A stretch of DNA of 64,000 nt from Palleronia caenipelagi (lineage in GTDB: Bacteria > Pseudomonadota > Alphaproteobacteria > Rhodobacterales > Rhodobacteraceae). Both the position numbers and the translations under genes were made by a program. The first letter of the stretch is position 1. Each line of letters starts with the position of its first letter. Under the pieces are notes generated by a model that searched no databases, was not told the DNA's origin, and saw only the letters and a program-made list of their open reading frames with translations. Positions 25,776 through 34,885 of the stretch are shown in pieces. The stretch covers positions 62,001 to 126,000 of the forward strand of contig NZ_VFSV01000001.1 in NCBI RefSeq assembly GCF_007004065.1, given 5' to 3'.

Positions 25776-26987
25776 TCAGCGGCGCGGGGTCATCCGCTTG
25801 CGGCCCAGAAACACCACGATGCAGGCCAGCATGAGGGCCATGGAGACGAGGAAGGGGGCGCCGGGCAGGTGATAGCTGGTGGACTCAGCGGTGGCGAACC
25901 AGAAGACCTGGCTCATGAAAAACGGGCTGACCACCATGGCCAGGCCCCCGGCGCTGGTGAGGAGGCCCTGCAGACCGCCCTGAGCGTTGTCGGGGATCGC
26001 GCGTGACATCATGGATTGCAGGGCCGGGGGCACGATGGCGCCCAGCGCGGCCAGCGGGGCGAGGATCAGCGCGGTCCGGCCGCTTTGCACCAGCCCCATG
26101 GCGAGGAATGCCAGTGCGTTGAAACACAGCCCCCAGAGAACCGCCCCCCGGTCATCGAGTACGCGGATCACCACCCGGATCAGCAGTCCCTGAACCAGCG
26201 CCAGAGAAATGCCAAACAGCCCCAGCGAGGCGCCGATCATCCTCGGTCCCCAGCCGAATTGTTCCTGCGCAAAATAGGGCCAGATGGCCGGGTAGGCGAA
26301 GAACGCGGTCTGGTAGAGGAAGAAGAGAAGGGTAAGCCGCCCGATCCGCTCCTGACGGCCCAGATGCAAGAGGATTCCCACCGGGTTTGCCTGCCGAAAC
26401 CGAAACCGGCGGCGCATCCGCCGCGTGACCGTTTCGGGCAGGACGATCAGTCCCAACAGCAGGTTCGACACCGCCAGCGCTGCGGCCCCCCAAAAGGGCG
26501 CACGCGTACCGACCTCCGCCAGTTGCCCGCCGATCAGCGGCCCGATGACGAAGCCAAACCCGAACGCCGCGCCGACCAGTCCGAACCGGGCGGTCTTTTG
26601 CTCCGGCGTTGAAATGTCGGCGATGAAGGCCGTCGCGACGGAGCGGGTCGAGGCGGCGATCCCGCCGATCATCCGACTGATCAGGACGATCCAGATGCTG
26701 CTGGCCAACGCCAGAACAACGTAGTCGAGCACCAGCACCGACAGGGTTAAAAGAAGGACCGGACGGCGGCCGTAGCGGTCTGACAGGGCGCCGAGTGCCG
26801 GGCCAAACAGGAATTGCATGCCCGCATAGGTGGTCGACAGGATGCCTCCCCAAAGCGCCGCCTGTGCCAGAGTCCCGCCGTTCAGCTCCTGAATGAGGCG
26901 CGGCATGACCGGAATCAGCAGGCCGATCCCCATGGCGTCGATCATCAGCGTGATCAGGATGAACAAAAGAGGCAGGCGCGCGCGCAT
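25776..26987 (-). CDS. MFS transporter, TetA/multidrug-type exporter
   Basis: A 403-residue, 12-helix major facilitator. The MFS loop motif GALSDRYGRRPVLLL follows helix two, and the antiporter motif C region GAAFGFGFVIGPLIGGQLAEVG lies in helix five, as in drug:H+ antiporters of the TetA group. N-terminus LLFILITLMIDAMGIGLLIPVMP is characteristic. The cytoplasmic loop (about 190-215) is arginine-rich. Substrate is unknown; close relatives are annotated as tetracycline-like exporters without proof. Transcribed separately from the TRAP genes. Confidence 0.87.
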   Translation of the reverse strand: MRARLPLLFILITLMIDAMGIGLLIPVMPRLIQELNGGTLAQAALWGGILSTTYAGMQFLFGPALGALSDRYGRRPVLLLTLSVLVLDYVVLALASSIWIVLISRMIGGIAASTRSVATAFIADISTPEQKTARFGLVGAAFGFGFVIGPLIGGQLAEVGTRAPFWGAAALAVSNLLLGLIVLPETVTRRMRRRFRFRQANPVGILLHLGRQERIGRLTLLFFLYQTAFFAYPAIWPYFAQEQFGWGPRMIGASLGLFGISLALVQGLLIRVVIRVLDDRGAVLWGLCFNALAFLAMGLVQSGRTALILAPLAALGAIVPPALQSMMSRAIPDNAQGGLQGLLTSAGGLAMVVSPFFMSQVFWFATAESTSYHLPGAPFLVSMALMLACIVVFLGRKRMTPRR

Positions 26988-27112
26988 CGGGGCTCCGGTC
27001 AGATCAGCTGGCTATGGCGGGACAGGTGGCTTGGGTCAAGCTGCGCTGGCCCGTGGTGGCAGCAAGGCGCCATCCGGCAATGGGATGTTCGCGCAACTCC
27101 AGCTGCGCCCGG

Positions 27113-27901
27113 TCAGATGTGACCGATCCGACGCAGGAACACGGTCACTGCGTCGGCCCAGTCCTCCGGCTGATCCAAGTGGGGCAGGTGGCCCGCGCCG
27201 CGGATCAGGCGGAACTCCGCCCCCGGGATCAGCTCGGCGGTCTCACGCACCAGATCAGGCGGGGTCGAGCCGTCCTCGGCGCCCGCCAGCACCAAGGTGG
27301 GCAGGCGCAGGCCAGAGGTGGGTGTGATCAGATCGGTCCCGGAGATCGCGGCGCAGCAGCCGGTATAGCCCGTCGGATCGGTGGCAGCGAGGATCGCGCG
27401 CATTGCAGCGGCCGCAGCACTGTCCCGCCGCTTTTGTCCAAACCATTTTTCCAGCGTCGCGTCGGCGATAGCCTCTGTTCCGCCTTGTTCGACAACTGCG
27501 ATACGCTGGGCCCACAGGGCGGGGGTCCCGATTTTGGCGGCTGTTCCGGACAGGATCATCGCGCGCACGAGGTCGAGGCGCTTGACCGCCAGCGCCTGAG
27601 TGACCAACCCGCCCATGGAGAGGCCCAGCACCACCGCGTCGCGGACACTCAGATGGTCTAGCAAGCGCTCCAGGTCGCGGACCAGTGCCCCCATGGCATA
27701 GGGGGCGGGCGGTGCGTCTGACAGGCCGTGGCCTCTGGCGTCATAGCGGATTATCCGCAGCCCCTCGGGCAGCAGCGGCAGGACTGCATCCCAGAGCGTC
27801 AGATCGAGACCCAGCGCATGGGTCAGCACCAGCGGGGCACCCGCAGGATCGCCGTCCTCACTGTAATGCAGCCGGATGTCACCGAGATCCGCGTTGGGCA
27901 T
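27113..27901 (-). CDS. Alpha/beta hydrolase, 3-oxoadipate enol-lactonase-like
   Basis: A 262-residue alpha/beta hydrolase. The nucleophile elbow GLSMGG places Ser95; the oxyanion strand is LVLTHALGLDLTLWD, and the late His lies in GAGHLPHLDQPEDW. The HALGLDLTLWDAVLP and RYDARGHGLSDAP segments are like PcaD of the beta-ketoadipate pathway, but no other pca gene is near, so the lactone substrate is uncertain. It begins three bases after the dehydratase stop and is the last gene of a four-gene operon. Confidence 0.75.
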   Translation of the reverse strand: MPNADLGDIRLHYSEDGDPAGAPLVLTHALGLDLTLWDAVLPLLPEGLRIIRYDARGHGLSDAPPAPYAMGALVRDLERLLDHLSVRDAVVLGLSMGGLVTQALAVKRLDLVRAMILSGTAAKIGTPALWAQRIAVVEQGGTEAIADATLEKWFGQKRRDSAAAAAMRAILAATDPTGYTGCCAAISGTDLITPTSGLRLPTLVLAGAEDGSTPPDLVRETAELIPGAEFRLIRGAGHLPHLDQPEDWADAVTVFLRRIGHI

Positions 27902-27904
27902 GGG

Positions 27905-28876
27905 TTACTCCTCCAGCGTTGCGAGGGCGCGGGTAAGGGTGGCCGGGTCAGCATTTCCGCCGGTGATCACAACCACCACGTCATCGCCTTCGATTTCATC
28001 ACAGCGCCAGAGGGCAGCGGCCAGCGCGACGGCGCCGCCGGGTTCGGCGACGAGTTTCAGTCGCAGGGCGGCTTGGGCCACAGCGCGCAGAGCCTCACTG
28101 TCGGAGACGGTCAATCCGGCGCCGCAAAGCCGGTGCATGATCGGAAAGGTCAGTTCCCCCGGCGAAGGGGTCACGATGGCGTCGCAGATCGAGCCCGAAA
28201 GGGCAGCGTTCTCCTCGCGGGTGCCGGAGCGGAGCGAGCGGGTGACATCGTCGAAGCCGTCGGGCTCCACCGGGCGAACGCGGAGCTGCGGGCGGTGCGC
28301 CTCCAGCGCCAGCGCGATCCCGGAGGTCAGTCCGCCGCCCCCGCAACAAACGAGCACGTCGGCCTCCAGCCCGTCAGGCAGTTGCCGCGCCAGTTCCAGC
28401 CCCACCGTGCCCTGACCGGCGATCACCTGCCGGTCGTCATAGGGTTTGACGAGGGTCAGGCCGCGCGCCTCGGACAGCTGCCGCCCCAACGCCTCGCGGC
28501 TTTGGCCGCCCACGCGATCATAAAGCACCACCTCGGCCCCGAGAGCGCGGGTATTGGCGATCTTCAGCGCGGGCGCGTCGTCGGGCATGATGATCACTGC
28601 GGGCACGCCAAGCCGCTGCGCCGCCAGAGCCACGCCCTGTGCATGGTTGCCCGAGGAGTACGCCAGCACGCCACGGGCACGGGTCTCCGCGTCGAGTGCG
28701 GTCAAAGCCGAGGTTGCGCCGCGCAGCTTGAAGCTGCCGGTGCCTTGCAGACACTCGGCTTTGACGTGGACCCGCCGCCCGGCGATTTCATCCAGAAACG
28801 GGGAGCGCAGGACCGGGGTCTCAACGATCCGGCCCGCGATCCGTGCGTAGGCCGCTTCGATCTGTTCGATCTTCAC
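27905..28876 (-). CDS. PLP-dependent threonine/serine dehydratase-like enzyme
   Basis: A 323-residue fold-type II PLP enzyme. Lys50 in GSFKLRGA binds PLP, SSGNHAQGVALAA contacts the substrate carboxylate, and the phosphate-binding loop is CCGGGGLTSG. No C-terminal ACT domain, so it is not feedback controlled like biosynthetic IlvA. Relatives include catabolic threonine dehydratase, serine racemase and threo-3-hydroxyaspartate dehydratase; which applies is not decidable. ATG 28876 overlaps the stop of the upstream hydrolase (ATGA). Confidence 0.85.
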   Translation of the reverse strand: MKIEQIEAAYARIAGRIVETPVLRSPFLDEIAGRRVHVKAECLQGTGSFKLRGATSALTALDAETRARGVLAYSSGNHAQGVALAAQRLGVPAVIIMPDDAPALKIANTRALGAEVVLYDRVGGQSREALGRQLSEARGLTLVKPYDDRQVIAGQGTVGLELARQLPDGLEADVLVCCGGGGLTSGIALALEAHRPQLRVRPVEPDGFDDVTRSLRSGTREENAALSGSICDAIVTPSPGELTFPIMHRLCGAGLTVSDSEALRAVAQAALRLKLVAEPGGAVALAAALWRCDEIEGDDVVVVITGGNADPATLTRALATLEE

Positions 28877-29691
28877 AGAAGCGCTTTCCAGCGAGCGAGG
28901 GCCTCTGCGGCTTCCGGCTCATCCAGGAACGGCACATGTCCGCGATCAGGCACCTCGACGGCGATCATGTCCGGGCGACGCTCCTGCATTTGCGCGAGGG
29001 TCTCTTGGGTTAGCAGGTTGGAGTTCGCCCCCCGGATGCAGGCCAGCGGCAATCCCGCCAAAGCGTCGAAGAAAGGCCAGAGATCGGGGACAGCAGCCTC
29101 GATATTGGCCTTGACCTGCTCGGCCAGAGCCGGGTCATAGCTGAGGCCCAGCCCGTCCCCGGTATCGACGAACTGAGCGTGCGTGTCCTGCAACCAGCGT
29201 TCATGGGGCACGTTGTCAAAGCCCAGCATCATCTTTGCCCGAGCCCGCGCGGCCTCCTCAAACGTGCGGGAGACGGGGGCTTTGCCGATATAGCCCTTGA
29301 TCATTTCGATCCCCTCCATGGCGATCTCAGGGCCGATATCGTTGAGGCAGACGCCGGTGATCCGGTCGTGCTGGGTGGCGGCGAGCGCCATTGCGATGAT
29401 GCCGCCGCGAGAGGTGCCCAAAATGGCAGACTTGTCCACGCCAAGATGGTTCAGAAGCTCGATCGCATCGCGCGCTTCGATGGCGATATCATAGGTCTCG
29501 GGCGCACCCCAGTCGGACTGGCCCCGACCGCGATAGTCCATGCGGATCAGACGCATGTCGGAGAATTGCGTCGCCACGTAATCGAAATCGCGGGAATTGC
29601 GGGTGAGGCCGGCAAGGCAGAGAACCGGGGTGCCGGTGCCTTCGTCCTCGTAATGGAGGCGCAAGCCATCGGAGGTGGTGAAATCAGCCAT
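28873..29691 (-). CDS. Alpha/beta hydrolase
   Basis: A 272-residue soluble alpha/beta hydrolase: VLCLAGLTRNSRDFDYVA oxyanion strand, MDYRGRGQSDW, nucleophile elbow GTSRGG with Ser94, and the His in DRGHVPFLDEPEA. The DFTTSDGLRLHYEDEGTG start is typical. Substrate unknown. It overlaps the HAD gene start-to-stop by eight bases and the dehydratase by four, so the three are translationally coupled. Confidence 0.85.
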   Translation of the reverse strand: MADFTTSDGLRLHYEDEGTGTPVLCLAGLTRNSRDFDYVATQFSDMRLIRMDYRGRGQSDWGAPETYDIAIEARDAIELLNHLGVDKSAILGTSRGGIIAMALAATQHDRITGVCLNDIGPEIAMEGIEMIKGYIGKAPVSRTFEEAARARAKMMLGFDNVPHERWLQDTHAQFVDTGDGLGLSYDPALAEQVKANIEAAVPDLWPFFDALAGLPLACIRGANSNLLTQETLAQMQERRPDMIAVEVPDRGHVPFLDEPEAAEALARWKALL

Positions 29692-30370
29692 GGAGGATCT
29701 CCGGAATGGGGGTGAGGTCTGAGAGAATGTGATGGGGGCGACCGGGCAGGCGGTCCATGGGTTGGGCCGCGCGGTTCACCCAGACGGTCTCAAAGCCATA
29801 ATCGGCGGCGCAACCTGCGTCCCAGCCGTTGGAGGAGACGAAGAGCACATCGTCGCGCGTGCCGCCAAAGCGTTTGCCCACAAGGTCGTAGACGGCGTCG
29901 GCAGGTTTGAAGACGCCCACCGCCTCGACCGAGAGCACATCGTCCAGCAGCGCGCCGAGGCTGGCGGAGTTGACGGCGCCCTCCAACATGGCGGGGGCAC
30001 CGTTGGAGAGGATCGCGGTGGTGTGGCCTGCGGATTTCAATGCCTGCAGCATCTCTGGCACCTCCGGGTAGGCGTCGAGCTCCCAATAGAGCGCGAGCAG
30101 CCGGGCGCGCAGCTCCGCGTCCCCATCGAGTCCGGCGGCCTCCAGCGCCCAGTCGAGCCCGTCCTGAGTTACCTGCCAAAAGTCACAATGCCGCCCGGTG
30201 ACGGCGCGGAGCCACGTGTATTCCAGTTGCTTGGCGCGCCAGTCGCGGGCCAGCGCCTGCCACGCCCCGGCCAGCGCATTGCGCCCCGGCTCGGACGCCG
30301 CGCGACGGGCGGCGGCGGTCACGTCAAACAGCGTGCCATAGGCGTCGAAAACACAGATGCGTTTGGTCAT
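29684..30370 (-). CDS. HAD superfamily type II (S)-2-haloacid dehalogenase-like
   Basis: A 228-residue HAD enzyme. The nucleophile Asp9 lies in CVFDAYGTLFD, motif II is in AILSNGAP, the Lys is in VFKPADAVYDLV, and motif III is FVSSNGWDAGCAADYGF. This set, including SSNGWDA, matches the L-2-haloacid dehalogenase type II subfamily, whose members often act on 2-haloacids, though some use other small acids. It heads the operon HAD-hydrolase-dehydratase-hydrolase; GGGAGG precedes its ATG. Confidence 0.85.
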   Translation of the reverse strand: MTKRICVFDAYGTLFDVTAAARRAASEPGRNALAGAWQALARDWRAKQLEYTWLRAVTGRHCDFWQVTQDGLDWALEAAGLDGDAELRARLLALYWELDAYPEVPEMLQALKSAGHTTAILSNGAPAMLEGAVNSASLGALLDDVLSVEAVGVFKPADAVYDLVGKRFGGTRDDVLFVSSNGWDAGCAADYGFETVWVNRAAQPMDRLPGRPHHILSDLTPIPEILHG

Positions 30371-30430
30371 GTGGGGCCTCCCGGCCAGAGGCTGGCACGG
30401 GTGCGGCGGCAGGGCAAGAGAGACGGCGGG

Positions 30431-31456
30431 TCAGCGGCGCAGATGGGAAGCCCGGGGAATGAGCGGGCAAGCCATACGCTCCTGGAACGGTGGAGAACCT
30501 TCGGGCTCCAGCAGCCGCTCCACACACCACTGGCCCATCTCCCGATGGGGCAGCAGGACGGTGGAGAGAGCCGGGGTCAGGTGCTGGGCGATCTCCTGAT
30601 CGTCATAACCCATCACGGCGATGGCCTTGCCCACGGTTTCCCCCAGTTCCTTCAAAGCCTCGTAACACCCCACGGCGGTCAGGTCGTTGGCGCAGAAGAT
30701 TGCATCGGGACGGACCCGGCTGGCCATCAGGCGCAGGGTGGCGTTGCGCCCGCCCGAGGGCAGGAAATTGCCCTCGACGATCAGCCCTGACTCGAGCGGC
30801 AGCCCGGCTTCGGTCATGGCGCGGCTGTAGCCTTCGAGCCGCTGGAGCGACGCGTCCATCCACGGCTCGCCGGTGATGAACGCAATCCGCCGGTGCCCCG
30901 CCGCGATGAGCGCGCGGGTGGCGATCTCGCCGCCGCGTCGTTCTGCCGGGACAACCGACGTCATCTGACCGGCCGCGTCGTAACAGTTCAGAAGCACCGC
31001 CCGGTGCTTCATCAGCGCTGGGGGCGGGTCCACCTCGCGCGTGAGGATCGAGCCGTAAATCACCCCCGAGACCCGGTCGGCGGCCCATTTCGACAGGATC
31101 GCCGCCTCGTAATCGGGATCGCCGCCGGTCATCACCACCTCGGCCATAACGCCGTGTTTCCACGCCTCGTCCTGAATGCCCTCGATGGAGATCGTGGCAA
31201 AGGGGCTGGTGGCCAGCTCGTCAAACATCACACCGATCGTGGGTTGGCTCACCGATTTTGGCGGGCGTCCTGCGGCGCGGGGGCGGTAGCCCAGCTCTTC
31301 GGCGGCCTTCAGCACACGCGCGCGGGTCTCTGCGCTGATCCGCATGGCCTCTTTGCCGTTCAGGACAAAGGACACAGTGCTCTGGGACACGCCCGCATGG
31401 ACGGCAACGTCCTTCATTGTGGCGCGGGGGCTGACGGGATTAGAGCGGTTCGACAT
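30431..31456 (-). CDS. LacI-family transcriptional regulator
   Basis: A 341-residue repressor. HTH and hinge: ATMKDVAVHAGVSQSTVSFVLNG followed by ISAETRARVLKAAEELGYRP. The periplasmic-binding-protein-like effector domain has TIGVMFDELATSPF, AGHRRIAFITGEP, DAIFCANDLTAVG and MGYDDQEIAQHLTPALSTV. It is divergent from the sugar ABC genes, 130 bases away, and most likely represses them until the substrate or its cleavage product is present. Start ATG 31456; ATG 31417 is an alternative. Confidence 0.93.
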   Translation of the reverse strand: MSNRSNPVSPRATMKDVAVHAGVSQSTVSFVLNGKEAMRISAETRARVLKAAEELGYRPRAAGRPPKSVSQPTIGVMFDELATSPFATISIEGIQDEAWKHGVMAEVVMTGGDPDYEAAILSKWAADRVSGVIYGSILTREVDPPPALMKHRAVLLNCYDAAGQMTSVVPAERRGGEIATRALIAAGHRRIAFITGEPWMDASLQRLEGYSRAMTEAGLPLESGLIVEGNFLPSGGRNATLRLMASRVRPDAIFCANDLTAVGCYEALKELGETVGKAIAVMGYDDQEIAQHLTPALSTVLLPHREMGQWCVERLLEPEGSPPFQERMACPLIPRASHLRR

Positions 31457-31483
31457 GATCTTACTCTACGCGGCAATCGCAGA

Positions 31484-31510
31484 CTAATAAATATTGCTAA
31501 TAATTTTAGC
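31484..31510. promoter_or_regulatory. Candidate LacI-type operator in the divergent promoter
   Basis: GCTAATAATTTTAGC at 31496-31510 is an imperfect 15-bp palindrome with perfect outer arms GCTAA/TTAGC, and CTAATAA is directly repeated at 31484-31490 and 31497-31503. The stretch is strikingly AT-rich against the GC-rich genome and lies midway between the LacI gene and the first permease gene, where a repressor would block both promoters. Confidence 0.5.
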
Positions 31511-31586
31511 TCGCGGCATATTCGTATCAGGCGGGTCCGATTCGGGAGGGTCGGGCCCCGTGGAGTGATCCGGTTGGGAGGAGCCC

Positions 31587-32681
31587 GTGGGACAGCAGAC
31601 ATCCGGACGGAGAGGTTTGAGCGAAACCGGAGCGGCCCTGATCCTCATCAGCCCGTTCCTTGCCGTCTACGGTTTGTTTCTGGTCTATCCGTTTTTCAAG
31701 GGCGTCTGGATCAGCCTGCATGACTGGAACCTGCTCGAAGTCGCCTTTAACCCCGATGCAAAGGAATATGTGGGCCTGCGCAATTACGAGCGGGTCATGT
31801 GGGGCAAGGGGATCACCTGGGGCGCCTTCGCTGCCCCGGTTCTACAAATCCTCGGTCTGATCGGCATCGGCGCGGCCCTGTGGCTCGGGCGCACCGCGCG
31901 GGTCAGCCGTGCGACGGCCATCGCATTGGGCATCGCGGCGCTCTTGCTGTTCGTCTTGCCGGGCTTCCATCCGGGCGAAGGCGGGCGCTGGTACGACCGC
32001 CGCTTCTGGCCGACAGTGGGCAATACGCTGGTCTTTGTGGCGCTGGCGGTGCCGGGTGTCACCATCTCCGCACTGTTGCTGGCCGCTGCGCTGAACCGTG
32101 AAACCCGCGCCATGTCGGTGCTCAGGACGCTGTTTTTCCTGTCACAGGTGCTGTCCGTCACCGTGGTCACGCTGATCTGGCAGATCATGTTCTCCCCGCG
32201 TCAGGGCCTGATCGCCAACATCACCGAGTTGTTCGGCGGCTCGCCCATCGTGTGGCTGACGGATGAACGGTTTGCCATGGCGGCGATTGTGATCACCACG
32301 GTCTGGTGGAGTCTCGGGATCGCGATGATCCTGTTCCTCGCGGGCCTGCAAGACATCTCCAAGGACCTTTATGAGGCCGCTGCCCTCGACAATGCGACGG
32401 GGATGAAAGCGTTCTGGCACATCACTCTGCCAAACCTGAAGCGCACCATCACCCTTGTGATCGTCCTGCAAATCATCCTGCACTTTCAGGTCTTTGGGCA
32501 ATCGCACCTGATGACGCAGGGCGGGCCCAACGACACAACGCAGGTGCTGGTCCGCTACATCTACCAGACGGCCTTCCGCGACAGCGAGCTGGGGCGCGCC
32601 TCGGCGATGGCGGTGTTCCTCTTTGTTATAATGGGTGGCTTTTCGATCCTGCAATTCGTGCTTGGCCGGGAGAAGGACTGA
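31587..32681 (+). CDS. Sugar ABC transporter permease, MalF-like, with an inserted hydrophobic hairpin
   Basis: A 364-residue permease. The EAA loop that docks the ATPase is EAAALDNATGMKAFWHITLPNLK, and the usual first helix is SPFLAVYGLFLVYPFFKGVWISLHDW. Ordinary members have only about ten residues between the YVGLRNYERVM segment and RRFWPTVGNTL; here about 60 residues (roughly 76-136) with two extra hydrophobic helices are inserted. That raises the helix count from six to about eight. First gene of permease-permease-binding protein-glycosidase, and its stop overlaps the next start (ATGA-type, TGATG). Confidence 0.9.
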   Translation: MGQQTSGRRGLSETGAALILISPFLAVYGLFLVYPFFKGVWISLHDWNLLEVAFNPDAKEYVGLRNYERVMWGKGITWGAFAAPVLQILGLIGIGAALWLGRTARVSRATAIALGIAALLLFVLPGFHPGEGGRWYDRRFWPTVGNTLVFVALAVPGVTISALLLAAALNRETRAMSVLRTLFFLSQVLSVTVVTLIWQIMFSPRQGLIANITELFGGSPIVWLTDERFAMAAIVITTVWWSLGIAMILFLAGLQDISKDLYEAAALDNATGMKAFWHITLPNLKRTITLVIVLQIILHFQVFGQSHLMTQGGPNDTTQVLVRYIYQTAFRDSELGRASAMAVFLFVIMGGFSILQFVLGREKD

Positions 32682-33517
32682 TGCAGAACCGCGGTTACTA
32701 CTGGCTCGTCACGCTTCTCGCCATCCCGGCTTTTATCTGGTTGGTGCCGACCCTCTGGATGGTGTCCCTGTCGCTTCAACCCAATGAGGTGCTGGCGCGA
32801 ACCACGTCGAGCACTGCACTGGGGCTGGTCCCGATCCCATTCACCACCGAGAATTACGCCGCGCTGTTCGCCTTTGGCCAGACGCCGCTGTGGTTCCTGA
32901 ACTCCGTTATCGTGGCGCTGGGCATGACGCTGGGGGTGCTCGCGGTCTCAACAACGGCAGGCTACGCATTGGCACGGCTCGATTTTCCACTGAAAACCCC
33001 GGTCATGGTGCTCTGCCTCATCGGCCTTATGGTGCCGGAGCAAGCGGTGTTCATCCCACTTTACACCATGTTCGCTGATCTCGGCTGGCATAACTCCTAC
33101 CACGCGCTGATCCTGCCGCGCATGGCGGTGCCGATCGGCGTGTTCCTGATGATGCAGTTCTTCCGCGCAATCCCGAAGGACATCGAAGAAGCGGCCCGCA
33201 TTGATGGGGTGGGATGGTTGGCGATTTTCTGGCATGTGATGCTGCCGTTGGCCCGCCCGGCCATGATGACCCTGGCCATCCTGACGTTTCTCTATGCGTG
33301 GAACGACTATCTGTGGCCGCTCGTATCGGCGCAAAAGCGCGATTATTTCACCATTACCCTCGGCCTTGCTTCGATCCAGTCGAACTTTGCCCAGTCCGAG
33401 GGGCTGGGGCGGGTCATGGCCTCCGGCGTGATCGCTTCGCTGCCGGTGGTGGTGCTGTTCCTGATCTTCCAGCGCTACGTGGTGCAGGCCATGACCGTCG
33501 GCGGAAGCAAAGGCTGA
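32681..33517 (+). CDS. Sugar ABC transporter permease, MalG-like
   Basis: A 278-residue inner-membrane permease, six helices. N-terminal helix around LLAIPAFIWLVPTLWMVSLSL, and the EAA loop EEAARIDGVGWLAIFWHVMLPLARPAMM. Length is normal, unlike the partner permease. The start overlaps the first permease stop. No ATP-binding subunit gene lies in the cluster, so a shared ATPase elsewhere (MsmX-like) must energise it. Confidence 0.92.
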   Translation: MQNRGYYWLVTLLAIPAFIWLVPTLWMVSLSLQPNEVLARTTSSTALGLVPIPFTTENYAALFAFGQTPLWFLNSVIVALGMTLGVLAVSTTAGYALARLDFPLKTPVMVLCLIGLMVPEQAVFIPLYTMFADLGWHNSYHALILPRMAVPIGVFLMMQFFRAIPKDIEEAARIDGVGWLAIFWHVMLPLARPAMMTLAILTFLYAWNDYLWPLVSAQKRDYFTITLGLASIQSNFAQSEGLGRVMASGVIASLPVVVLFLIFQRYVVQAMTVGGSKG

Positions 33518-33552
33518 CCCAAATCAAACGACAACCCAAAGGGAGGAAAACG

Positions 33553-34827
33553 ATGAAAAAATTCCTGATGACCGCCGCCATGGCGACCTGTCTGATGAGC
33601 CCCGCGATGGCCACGGATATCTCGCTGGCGCGCTTCTTCGGTGCCTGCGAGGATGCCGGGACCGACACCAAAGCCAGCGTCGGCGAGGCGTGCATTATCC
33701 AGTCGATCATCAACGCGGCGAGCGAGCAGATTGACGGCGTGACCGTCGAGACCCTGCCCACCGATTGGGGCAATTATTATGACCAGCTGAAGGCCGCCTT
33801 TGCAGGTGGCACGCCCCCGGATGTCTTCGTCATGCACCGCCACCGGGTGCCGGAATTCGCGGGTCTCGGTGCGCTGGGCGAGATTTCCGGCGATCTGGAG
33901 GGCGTGGGCATCGACTCCGGCGACTGGAGCGAAAACGCTCTCGCTGCTGTGAGCTATGAGGATGGCGTTTACGGCGTGCCGATGGATTTCCATGCCAATC
34001 TCTGGCACGTGAACATGGAACTGATGGAGAAGGCCGGTCTGGTCGAAGACGGCAAGCCGATGCTGCCCAGCTCGCCCGAAGAGATGCTGGAGCACGCGCA
34101 GAAGGTCAAAGACGCCACCGGTCAGAACTACCTCGCCGCCGATTTCGCCCAGTTCCCCATTGGGGTGCGGCTGGTGCTGGCGATGATGTGGCAGCAGAAC
34201 GCCAACATCTTTGACGCGGACGGCAACGCCACAGTGGACAGCGAGGCGGCGCGCAACGCGATCACCGCGATCACTCAGCTCTTCGATGCCGAACTGGCCG
34301 ATCCTCAGCTGAACTACGCGGACAGCCAGCAGTCCTTCCTGAATGGCGAAGCGGCGATCCTCGTGAACGGCACCTGGGTGGTGGATTTCTACACCGCCGA
34401 AGCCGCCAAGGAAGAGGTCGCTCTCGATACCTACTACGCGGCTGATTTCCCGACGCTGTTCGAGACCGGCGCCACCTGGGCGGACAGCCATATGTGGGCG
34501 GTTCCCTCTACGCTGGAGGGCGAGAAGAAAGAGGCTGCACTGAAGGTTCTGGCCTTTATCAACGACCACAATATCGACTGGGCCCGCACCGGTCACATGG
34601 CGGTTCGGACCTCCGTGCTGGAGAGCGACGACTATGCCGCGCTGCCCCACCGCTCGGAATATGCCGGGACCGCTGAGATCGCCCGCGACACCCCCCCGTC
34701 CGAACGCTACGGCGCCATCCAGGACGTGCTGAACCGTGAGCTGCAGGCCATCTGGCTGACCGGCAAATCGGTGGATGACGCGCTGGCCGATGCGCAGATC
34801 GAGGTTCAGGATCAACTGGATCGCTAA
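33553..34827 (+). CDS. Sugar ABC transporter extracellular binding protein
   Basis: A 424-residue family 1 solute-binding protein starting at ATG 33553 after GGGAGG. Signal peptide MKKFLMTAAMATCLMSPAMA. The mature protein has WGNYYDQLKAAFAGGTPPDVFVMHRHRVPEFAGLGALGEI, GVPMDFHANLWHVNMELMEKAGL, and SFLNGEAAILVNGTWVV, usual for oligosaccharide-binding proteins. Two cysteines near the mature N-terminus (GACEDA, EACIIQ) may form a disulfide. The longer frame back to 33214 lies within the permease gene. Confidence 0.92.
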   Translation: MKKFLMTAAMATCLMSPAMATDISLARFFGACEDAGTDTKASVGEACIIQSIINAASEQIDGVTVETLPTDWGNYYDQLKAAFAGGTPPDVFVMHRHRVPEFAGLGALGEISGDLEGVGIDSGDWSENALAAVSYEDGVYGVPMDFHANLWHVNMELMEKAGLVEDGKPMLPSSPEEMLEHAQKVKDATGQNYLAADFAQFPIGVRLVLAMMWQQNANIFDADGNATVDSEAARNAITAITQLFDAELADPQLNYADSQQSFLNGEAAILVNGTWVVDFYTAEAAKEEVALDTYYAADFPTLFETGATWADSHMWAVPSTLEGEKKEAALKVLAFINDHNIDWARTGHMAVRTSVLESDDYAALPHRSEYAGTAEIARDTPPSERYGAIQDVLNRELQAIWLTGKSVDDALADAQIEVQDQLDR

Positions 34828-34840
34828 GAACGACACGCCC

Positions 34841-34868
34841 GGCCCGGCCATGTCGGTCGGACCGGGCC
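34841..34868 (+). terminator. GC hairpin between binding protein and glycosidase genes
   Basis: GGCCCGG (34841-34847) pairs with CCGGGCC (34862-34868), followed only by TT. It may be an attenuator or RNA-stabilising stem protecting the abundant binding protein message rather than a full terminator. Confidence 0.45.
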
Positions 34869-34885
34869 TTGCCGGGGATCATTCC

